Source of the DNA: Paenibacillus sp. VTT E-133291
GTDB lineage: Bacteria > Bacillota > Bacilli > Paenibacillales > Paenibacillaceae
Length of the DNA stretch: 46,525 nucleotides
Assembly: GCF_002264395.1 (NCBI RefSeq)
Contig: NZ_NFVA01000057.1
Span: forward strand, 1 to 46,525
Reading direction: 5' to 3'
Shown here: piece by piece, positions 40,490 to 46,525 of the stretch
How positions within the stretch are numbered: the first letter of the stretch is position 1
Layout of the letters: every line of letters starts with the position of its first letter
The notes under the pieces: model-generated
What the model was told of the DNA's origin: nothing
The model's database searches: none
Seen by the model: the letters and a program-made list of their open reading frames with translations, nothing else
Made by a program: the position numbers and the translations under genes

Positions 40490-41500
40490 ATGAGTGTAAA
40501 AGTTGGAATTAACGGATTTGGACGTATTGGACGCCTTGCTTTCCGCCGTATTCAAAATGTAGAAGGTATCGAAGTGGTAGCAATCAACGACTTGACTGAC
40601 GCTAAGATGCTTGCTCATTTGCTTAAATATGATACAACTCAAGGTAAATTCCAAGGTGATGTTGAAGTGCATGACGGCTTCTTCAAAGTCAATGGTAAAG
40701 AAGTTAAGGTTCTTGCTAACCGTAACCCTGAAGAATTGCCATGGGGCGACCTAGGCGTTGATATCGTACTTGAGTGCACAGGTTTCTTCACAACTAAAGA
40801 AGCAGCTGAAAAACACTTGAAAGGTGGAGCTAAGAAAGTAGTTATCTCCGCTCCAGCTACTGGCGACATGAAAACTGTCGTTTACAACGTTAACGATGAC
40901 ATTCTTGATGGTACTGAGACTGTTATTTCCGGCGCATCTTGCACTACTAACTGCCTAGCTCCAATGGCAAAAGTATTGAACGACAAGTTCGGTATCGTTG
41001 AAGGCTTGATGACTACAATTCACGCTTACACTGGCGACCAAAACACTTTGGATGCTCCACACGCTAAAGGTGACTTCAGACGTGCTCGTGCAGCAGCTGA
41101 GAACATCATCCCTAACACTACTGGTGCTGCTAAAGCAATCGGTCTGGTTATTCCAGAACTTAAAGGTAAATTGGATGGTGCAGCTCAACGTGTTCCAGTT
41201 GCAACTGGTTCCTTGACTGAGCTTGTAACTGTTCTTGATAAGAGCGTTACTGTTGAAGAAATCAACGCAGCTATGAAAGCAGCTTCCGATCCAGACACTT
41301 ATGGTTACACTGAAGATGAAATCGTATCTTCCGACATCAAAGGTATGACTTTCGGATCCCTGTTCGATGCTACACAAACTAAAGTATTGACTGTTGGCGA
41401 CAAACAACTGGTTAAAACGGTTGCTTGGTATGACAATGAAATGTCCTACACTGCACAATTGGTTCGTACTTTGGAGAAATTCGCTAAAATCGCTAAGTAA
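40490..41500 (+). CDS. gapA: Glyceraldehyde-3-phosphate dehydrogenase
   Basis: NAD-dependent glycolytic dehydrogenase of 336 residues. The nucleotide-binding GINGFGRIGRLAFRRI starts the chain, the catalytic Cys sits in SGASCTTNCLAPMAKV near 152, and HAYTGDQNTLDAPH near 178 holds the catalytic His. The adenine-site region resembles glycolytic GapA, not gluconeogenic GapB, consistent with its operon. AGGAGG precedes ATG 40490. Codon use is strongly biased (GCT, GTT, AAC, GAA), as in the genes that follow, indicating very high expression. Confidence 0.98.
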   Translation: MSVKVGINGFGRIGRLAFRRIQNVEGIEVVAINDLTDAKMLAHLLKYDTTQGKFQGDVEVHDGFFKVNGKEVKVLANRNPEELPWGDLGVDIVLECTGFFTTKEAAEKHLKGGAKKVVISAPATGDMKTVVYNVNDDILDGTETVISGASCTTNCLAPMAKVLNDKFGIVEGLMTTIHAYTGDQNTLDAPHAKGDFRRARAAAENIIPNTTGAAKAIGLVIPELKGKLDGAAQRVPVATGSLTELVTVLDKSVTVEEINAAMKAASDPDTYGYTEDEIVSSDIKGMTFGSLFDATQTKVLTVGDKQLVKTVAWYDNEMSYTAQLVRTLEKFAKIAK

Positions 41501-41525
41501 TTGACTTGATATAAGCAACATCTAT

Positions 41526-41562
41526 AGAGCGGAAACAGAAGTTCCTTGTTTCCGCTCTTTCT
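41526..41562 (+). terminator. Strong hairpin between gapA and pgk
   Basis: A perfect 12-bp stem, AGAGCGGAAACA (41526-41537) with TGTTTCCGCTCT (41547-41558), runs into TTTCT. The T tract is short and interrupted, so partial termination or 3'-end protection is more likely than a full stop, since pgk follows without an obvious promoter. Confidence 0.65.
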
Positions 41563-41573
41563 AAATGTATTTC

Positions 41574-41593
41574 TTGTTTCCTGCTAGAAACAA
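41574..41593 (+). promoter_or_regulatory. Hairpin immediately before the pgk ribosome-binding site
   Basis: TTGTTTC (41574-41580), loop CTGCTA and GAAACAA (41587-41593) form a perfect seven-pair hairpin. GAAACAA could instead pair with TTGTTTC at 41546-41552 in the preceding terminator arm, so the two structures may compete. Confidence 0.5.
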
Positions 41594-41616
41594 TATGGGG
41601 TGTGGAGGAATTAATC

Positions 41617-42798
41617 ATGAACAAAAAGAGCGTCCGTGATGTAGAAGTAAAGGGTAAACGCGTATTTGTACGCGTGGATTTCAACGTGCCTGTAGAAGAC
41701 GGTAAAATTACTGATGATACTCGTATCCGCGAAACACTTCCAACTATTAAATATTTGATTGAGAACGGTGCAAAGATCATTCTTGCAAGTCACATGGGTC
41801 GTCCTAAAGGCCAATTCGTAGATTCCATGCGTTTGACTACTGCTGCTGAACGCCTGTCCGAGCTTCTTGGCAAACCAGTAGCTAAAGCTGACGAAGCTGT
41901 TGGTGAAGCTGTAAAAGCAAAAATTGCTGAGCTAGGAGAAGGCGACGTACTTGTACTTGAGAATGTTCGTTTCTACCCAGGCGAAGAGAAAAACGATCCT
42001 GAACTGGCTAAACAATTTGCTGAACTGGCTGATTTGTTCGTTAACGATGCGTTTGGTGCGGCTCACCGTGCTCATGCATCGACAGAAGGTATCGCTCATT
42101 TCCTACCAGCTGTATCCGGTCTTTTGATGGAGAAAGAATTGTCTGTTCTGGGTAAAGCTCTTTCTAACCCTGAGCGTCCTTTCACTGCAATCATCGGTGG
42201 TTCGAAAGTGAAGGACAAAATTGACGTGATCGACAACCTGCTGAATTTGGCAGACAATGTCTTGATCGGTGGCGGTCTGTCCTACACCTTTACCAAAGCA
42301 TTGGGATTTGAAATCGGTATTTCCCTAGTGGACAACGATAAATTGGGAACTGCTCTTGAATTCATTGAGAAAGCCAAATCGCTTGGTAAGAACTTCTTGC
42401 TTCCAGTTGACGTCGTGGTAGCCGATAAATTCGGTGCGGATGCCAACACGCAAATCGTTCCTTTCAATGAAATCCCAGAAGGCTGGGAAGGTCTTGATAT
42501 CGGACCGAAAACCCGTGAGCTTTATGCAGATGTGATCAAAAACTCCAAGCTAGTTGTCTGGAATGGACCTATGGGTGTATTTGAAATTGATAAATTCGCT
42601 GAAGGTACAATTGCAGTAGCAAAAGCTTGTGCAACTACTGAAGGTTATACTGTTATTGGTGGCGGAGATTCCGCAGCAGCAGCAGAGAAATTCCACCTGG
42701 CTGATCAAATGGATCATATTTCAACTGGTGGCGGTGCATCCCTTGAGTTCATGGAAGGCAAGGCGCTTCCTGGCGTAGAAGCACTGAACGATAAGTAA
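41617..42798 (+). CDS. pgk: Phosphoglycerate kinase
   Basis: Two-domain glycolytic kinase of 393 residues making ATP from 1,3-bisphosphoglycerate. Substrate-binding motifs are RVFVRVDFNVP near 20 and ASHMGRPKG near 57; VLENVRFYPGE, the GGSKVKDKI hinge and the nucleotide-binding GGGDSAAAAEKF near 350 complete the family set. ATG 41617 follows GGAGG and gives a start matching Bacillus Pgk (MNKK); an earlier in-frame start at 41602 is rejected. Confidence 0.98.
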   Translation: MNKKSVRDVEVKGKRVFVRVDFNVPVEDGKITDDTRIRETLPTIKYLIENGAKIILASHMGRPKGQFVDSMRLTTAAERLSELLGKPVAKADEAVGEAVKAKIAELGEGDVLVLENVRFYPGEEKNDPELAKQFAELADLFVNDAFGAAHRAHASTEGIAHFLPAVSGLLMEKELSVLGKALSNPERPFTAIIGGSKVKDKIDVIDNLLNLADNVLIGGGLSYTFTKALGFEIGISLVDNDKLGTALEFIEKAKSLGKNFLLPVDVVVADKFGADANTQIVPFNEIPEGWEGLDIGPKTRELYADVIKNSKLVVWNGPMGVFEIDKFAEGTIAVAKACATTEGYTVIGGGDSAAAAEKFHLADQMDHISTGGGASLEFMEGKALPGVEALNDK

Positions 42799-42824
42799 GA
42801 CCCAAGAAGGAGGCAACTTAAGTC

Positions 42825-43577
42825 ATGAGAACACCAATTATCGCAGGAAACTGGAAGATGTTCAAAACAGTTCCTGAAGCAGAAAGCTTTATTGCTGACA
42901 TCAAAGGCAAAGCAGAAGTAGAAGGCGTTGAGACTGTAATCTGCGCTCCATTTACTAACCTGCCTGCACTTGTAGCAGCTGCAAAGGGTACAGACATCAA
43001 GATTGGCGCACAGAACCTGCACTTTGAAGATAACGGTGCTTACACTGGAGAAATCAGTGGTGTAATGCTTAGCGATCTCGGCGTAGACTATGTAATCATT
43101 GGTCACTCAGAGCGTCGTGCTTATTTTGGCGAAACAGATGAAATCGTGAATAAGAAAATGCATGCTGCATTCCGTCACGGTATCACTCCAATCGTATGTG
43201 TTGGAGAAAAGCTCGAAGAGCGTGAAGCTGATCAAACTAAAGCAGTATGTAAAGTACAAACTGAAGCTGCATTCCAAGGACTTAGTGCCGAGCAAGCAGC
43301 AAAAGTTGTCATTGCATACGAACCTATCTGGGCTATTGGCACAGGTAAATCATCCACTTCCCAAGATGCTAACGAAGTTATTGCTTACATCCGCAGTCTT
43401 GTAAAAGATTTGTATGATGCAGCAACAGCTGAAGCTGTTCGTATTCAATACGGCGGCAGCGTGAAGCCTGAGAATGTAACTGAGTACATGGGCCAAAGCG
43501 ACATCGATGGTGCGCTTGTTGGCGGTGCCAGCTTGCAGCCTGCTTCCTTCGTTCAATTGGTTGAGGGGGCGAAGTAA
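42825..43577 (+). CDS. tpiA: Triosephosphate isomerase
   Basis: (beta/alpha)8-barrel isomerase of 250 residues interconverting dihydroxyacetone phosphate and glyceraldehyde 3-phosphate. IIAGNWKMFK holds the Asn/Lys substrate residues, IIGHSERRAYFGE near 93 the catalytic His, and VIAYEPIWAIGTGKSS near 163 the catalytic Glu and the start of the flexible loop; IQYGGSVKPENV is the late phosphate site. AAGGAGG precedes ATG 42825. Confidence 0.98.
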   Translation: MRTPIIAGNWKMFKTVPEAESFIADIKGKAEVEGVETVICAPFTNLPALVAAAKGTDIKIGAQNLHFEDNGAYTGEISGVMLSDLGVDYVIIGHSERRAYFGETDEIVNKKMHAAFRHGITPIVCVGEKLEEREADQTKAVCKVQTEAAFQGLSAEQAAKVVIAYEPIWAIGTGKSSTSQDANEVIAYIRSLVKDLYDAATAEAVRIQYGGSVKPENVTEYMGQSDIDGALVGGASLQPASFVQLVEGAK

Positions 43578-43578
43578 G

Positions 43579-45123
43579 ATGTCAGCTCCAAGACCTGTAG
43601 CTTTGATCATCATGGATGGTTTCGGTTTGCGTGGAACCTCTGAAGGTAACGCCGTTGCTCAAGCTAACAAACCTAACTATGACCGTTACTTGAAACAATA
43701 TCCTAATACTACCCTTACTGCTTGTGGTGAAGCTGTTGGTCTTCCAGAAGGCCAAATGGGCAACTCTGAAGTAGGGCACTTAAATATTGGTGCAGGACGG
43801 ATTGTATACCAGGATTTGACTCGTATCGATAAATCGATCCGTGAGGGCGAATTCTTCGATAATGAAACACTGGTAGCCGCAGTTAGAAATGCTAAGAACA
43901 CAGGTAAAAAGCTTCATCTTTACGCGCTTGTATCCGACGGAGGGGTACATAGCCATATTAATCACCTGTTTGCTATGCTTGACCTGGCTAAGAAAGAAGA
44001 TATGCACGAAGTGTATATCCACGCTTTCATGGATGGCCGGGACGTACCTCCAGATAGTGGTAAGAAGTTTGTTCAAGATCTGGTTGCTAAGATTGAAGAG
44101 GTTGGAGTAGGTACAATTGCTACGGTATCCGGGCGTTATTACGCAATGGACCGTGACAAACGTTGGGATCGTGTAGAAAAAGCCTATCGTGCTATGGTTT
44201 ATGGCGAAGGACCGAAATACACGGATGCTCTGCAAGCTATCACTGCATCTTATTCAAATTCCGTGTTCGACGAATTCGTTGAACCTAGCGTAATTGTAGA
44301 CAGTGAAGGCAAGCCGGTAACGGCAGTAGAGAGCGGCGATTCCGTCGTGTTCCTCAACTTCCGCCCTGACCGTGCTATTCAGTTGTCACAAGTGTTCACG
44401 AATCAAGATTTCCGTGGTTTCGAACGGGGTCCTTTGTTCCCGCAAGACTTGCACTTCGTATGCCTGACTACTTTCAGTGAAACGGTACAAGGTTATGTAG
44501 CCTATTCACCGAAGAACCTGGATAACACATTGGGTGAAGTACTTGTGCAACAAAACAAGAAGCAACTGCGCATCGCGGAAACTGAGAAATATCCGCACGT
44601 AACGTTCTTCTTCAGTGGTGGACGTGATGAGGAGCTTCCAGGAGAAACTCGTATCTTGATCAACTCTCCTAAAGTAGCAACCTATGATCTTCAACCTGAG
44701 ATGAGTGCTTACGAAGTGGCTGCAGCCTGCGTAGCAGAAATTGAAGCGGAAAGACAGGATGCTATTATCCTTAACTTTGCAAACCCTGATATGGTTGGAC
44801 ACTCCGGAATGCTGGAGCCAACAATCAAGGCTGTAGAGGTAACTGATGAGTGTGTAGGTAAAGTAGTGGACGCAGTAGTTGCCAAGGGTGGCGTTGCGAT
44901 CATTATTGCCGATCACGGTAATGCAGACATGGTGTTTGATGAGAACGGTCGTCCGTTCACAGCTCATACCACTAACCCGGTTCCGTTCATCCTTACGGAT
45001 GAAAATGTTGTATTGCGCGATCGCGGTATCCTTGCCGATGTAGCACCAACCATTCTGGATCTGATGGGACTTCCGCAACCTGCGGAAATGACCGGTCAAT
45101 CCATGATTGCTAGTCGCAAATAA
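43579..45123 (+). CDS. gpmI: 2,3-bisphosphoglycerate-independent phosphoglycerate mutase
   Basis: Manganese-dependent mutase of 514 residues in the alkaline-phosphatase superfamily. Motifs: LIIMDGFGLR with metal Asp, MGNSEVGHLNIGAGR near 60 with the catalytic Ser, HAFMDGRDVPPDSG near 150, LNFANPDMVGHSGM near 398 and IIADHGNADMV near 440, which hold metal ligands. ATG 43579 stands one base after the tpiA stop, with GAGGGGG inside tpiA as ribosome-binding site; a start at 43507 would overlap tpiA by 71 bases and adds unrelated residues. Called pgm in Bacillus. Confidence 0.97.
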   Translation: MSAPRPVALIIMDGFGLRGTSEGNAVAQANKPNYDRYLKQYPNTTLTACGEAVGLPEGQMGNSEVGHLNIGAGRIVYQDLTRIDKSIREGEFFDNETLVAAVRNAKNTGKKLHLYALVSDGGVHSHINHLFAMLDLAKKEDMHEVYIHAFMDGRDVPPDSGKKFVQDLVAKIEEVGVGTIATVSGRYYAMDRDKRWDRVEKAYRAMVYGEGPKYTDALQAITASYSNSVFDEFVEPSVIVDSEGKPVTAVESGDSVVFLNFRPDRAIQLSQVFTNQDFRGFERGPLFPQDLHFVCLTTFSETVQGYVAYSPKNLDNTLGEVLVQQNKKQLRIAETEKYPHVTFFFSGGRDEELPGETRILINSPKVATYDLQPEMSAYEVAAACVAEIEAERQDAIILNFANPDMVGHSGMLEPTIKAVEVTDECVGKVVDAVVAKGGVAIIIADHGNADMVFDENGRPFTAHTTNPVPFILTDENVVLRDRGILADVAPTILDLMGLPQPAEMTGQSMIASRK

Positions 45124-45193
45124 GGAAACAATACCTAAGATTCAAGCTTTAACAATTAAAAACCAAAACATTGTTTAAAGGAGATTAACTAAA

Positions 45194-46480
45194 ATGACTA
45201 TTATTTCTGATGTATATGCTCGCGAAGTCCTTGACTCCCGCGGTAACCCAACTGTAGAGGTTGACGTTTATCTTGAATCCGGTGCTAAAGGCCGCGCTAT
45301 CGTTCCTTCCGGCGCTTCCACTGGTGCTCATGAAGCTGTAGAGCTTCGTGATGGCGATAAATCCCGTTACATGGGTAAAGGCGTTCTTAAAGCTGTTGAG
45401 AACGTAAATGAAATCATTGCTCCAGAAGTTATCGGTATGGACGCTCTTGATCAAGTGGGCATCGACAAATTGATGATTACTTTGGACGGAACACATAACA
45501 AAGGTAAATTGGGCGCTAACGCAATCCTAGCAGTATCCATGGCCGTAGCTCGCGCAGCTGCAGCAGCATTGGATATTCCTTTGTATGTATACCTGGGCGG
45601 ATTCAACGCTAAAACTCTTCCAGTACCAATGATGAACATCATCAATGGTGGTGAGCATGCGGATAACAACATCGATGTTCAAGAGTTCATGGTTCTTCCT
45701 GTAGGAGCTCCAAGCTTCAAAGAAGCTCTTCGTACAGGTGCTGAAATTTTCCACAACTTGAAATCCGTACTTCAATCCAAAGGCCTGAACACTGCTGTGG
45801 GTGACGAAGGTGGTTTCGCACCAAACCTTGGTTCGAATGAAGAAGCAATCACTACAATTATCGAAGCTATCGAAAAAGCTGGTTACAAACCAGGCGTTGA
45901 CGTATTCTTGGGTATGGACGTTGCTTCCACTGAGTTCTACAAAGACGGTAAATACACACTTGCTGGCGAAGGTAAATCTTACACTTCCGCTGAGTATGTT
46001 GACCTTCTTGCTTCATGGGTTGAGAAATACCCAATCATCACAATCGAAGACGGTATGTCCGAAGACGACTGGGATGGTTGGAAATTGCTTACTGAAAAAT
46101 TGGGAGACAAAGTTCAATTGGTTGGTGACGACTTGTTCGTTACAAACACTGAGCGTCTTGCAACAGGTATCGAAAAAGGTATCGGTAACTCCATCTTGGT
46201 TAAAGTTAACCAAATTGGTACATTGACTGAAACTTTCGATGCTATCGAAATGGCTAAACGTGCTGGTTACACAGCTGTTATCTCTCACCGTTCCGGCGAA
46301 TCCGAAGATAGCACAATCGCTGACATCGCTGTTGCGACTAACGCTGGTCAAATCAAAACGGGTGCTCCTTCCCGTACAGACCGTGTTGCTAAATACAACC
46401 AATTGCTTCGCATTGAAGACGAGTTGGGTGAATTGGCTCAATACAACGGCCTGAAATCCTTCTACAACCTTAAAAGATAA
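45194..46480 (+). CDS. eno: Enolase
   Basis: Magnesium enzyme of 428 residues converting 2-phosphoglycerate to phosphoenolpyruvate; in many Bacillota also part of the RNA degradosome and exposed on the cell surface. Motifs: ARevLDSRGNPTVEVD at the start, SGASTGAHEAVELRDGD near 40, VGDEGGFAPNLGSNEEA near 203 with catalytic Glu, and VKVNQIGTLTETFDAIEMAKRAGYTAVISHRSGESEDSTIAD near 338 with the catalytic Lys and the enolase signature. AAGGAG precedes ATG 45194. An AAACAAT/ATTGTTT inverted repeat (45126-45132/45170-45176) spans the gap from gpmI. Confidence 0.98.
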   Translation: MTIISDVYAREVLDSRGNPTVEVDVYLESGAKGRAIVPSGASTGAHEAVELRDGDKSRYMGKGVLKAVENVNEIIAPEVIGMDALDQVGIDKLMITLDGTHNKGKLGANAILAVSMAVARAAAAALDIPLYVYLGGFNAKTLPVPMMNIINGGEHADNNIDVQEFMVLPVGAPSFKEALRTGAEIFHNLKSVLQSKGLNTAVGDEGGFAPNLGSNEEAITTIIEAIEKAGYKPGVDVFLGMDVASTEFYKDGKYTLAGEGKSYTSAEYVDLLASWVEKYPIITIEDGMSEDDWDGWKLLTEKLGDKVQLVGDDLFVTNTERLATGIEKGIGNSILVKVNQIGTLTETFDAIEMAKRAGYTAVISHRSGESEDSTIADIAVATNAGQIKTGAPSRTDRVAKYNQLLRIEDELGELAQYNGLKSFYNLKR

Positions 46481-46525
46481 TCTGCTTTTATAGCAGAGTA
46501 CGAAGACCCGCCATTATGGCGGGGG
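46481..46525 (+). terminator. Hairpins after eno, cut by the window end
   Basis: TCTGCT/AGCAGA (46481-46497) is followed by CCCGCC-ATTAT-GGCGGG (46507-46523), a typical terminator stem. Any T tract lies beyond the window. It probably ends the glycolytic operon. Confidence 0.6.

Noticed and set aside
44506..45099. 197-codon minus-strand open frame inside gpmI
   Set aside because: Antisense to a fully conserved mutase; composition is that of a reverse complement of biased codons.

Overview
The window is a low-to-mid GC Gram-positive chromosome segment, most likely Paenibacillus or a close relative. Three things support this. The gene order hisZGDBHAF(IE) - TPR gene - trxB - rapZ - yvcK - whiA - Crh/HPr locus follows the Bacillus yvc region. 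The hprK-lgt-ppaX-acetyltransferase and cggR-gapA-pgk-tpiA-pgm-eno operons are classic Bacillota arrangements. A CtsR box on clpP and SigA-type promoters throughout fit the same group. No phage, IS element, CRISPR array or resistance island is visible; this is core chromosome with a few accessory inserts.

Layout. 1-72: 3' end of a tRNA-Lys and its terminator. 180-2568: PucR-type regulator and the shared sugar-ABC ATPase UgpC/MsmX. 2599-5940: hprK-lgt-ppaX-acetyltransferase operon. 6165-8559: two tandem paralogous membrane acyltransferases. 8637-10172 (minus): gluconokinase. 10422-19972: histidine biosynthesis operon hisZ-G-D-B-H-A, an 859-bp non-coding interruption, then hisF-hisIE-hisJ and a divergent PRPP synthetase. 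20015-22991: TPR/HTH protein and trxB behind a structured leader. 23046-28937: hexuronate genes uxaC, exuR, uxaB, uxaA. 29000-30687: DUF1858 and hemerythrin/PAS proteins behind an FNR-type site. 30744-35217: glcK-rapZ-yvcK-whiA-HPr. 35314-38040: three small secreted or envelope-type genes. 38136-39000 (minus): clpP and tRNA-Arg(CCG). 39220-46525: the glycolytic operon.

Functional themes. Carbon catabolite control recurs: HPr kinase/phosphorylase, its pyrophosphatase PpaX, an HPr at the crh locus, a sugar ATPase, glucokinase, YvcK, the CggR-controlled glycolytic operon and a cre-like site on the hexuronate promoter. Histidine synthesis is joined to its PRPP supply and its phosphatase.

Most unusual region: the gap between hisA and hisF (15814-16672). 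It holds an 11-bp tandem duplication, then seven palindromic elements (consensus YTGTA-N5-TGCAR). Their centres are spaced 51, 62, 51, then 202, then 62, 51 bp. A more GC-rich stretch of about 180 nt follows; it folds by eye into a closed multi-helix domain (helix 16442-16447/16613-16618) with a possible pseudoknot, and I see no protein in it. A small hairpin overlaps the hisF ribosome-binding site. This is the best candidate for an undescribed RNA or repeat element. All fold and motif statements were made by eye; no search or folding program was run.
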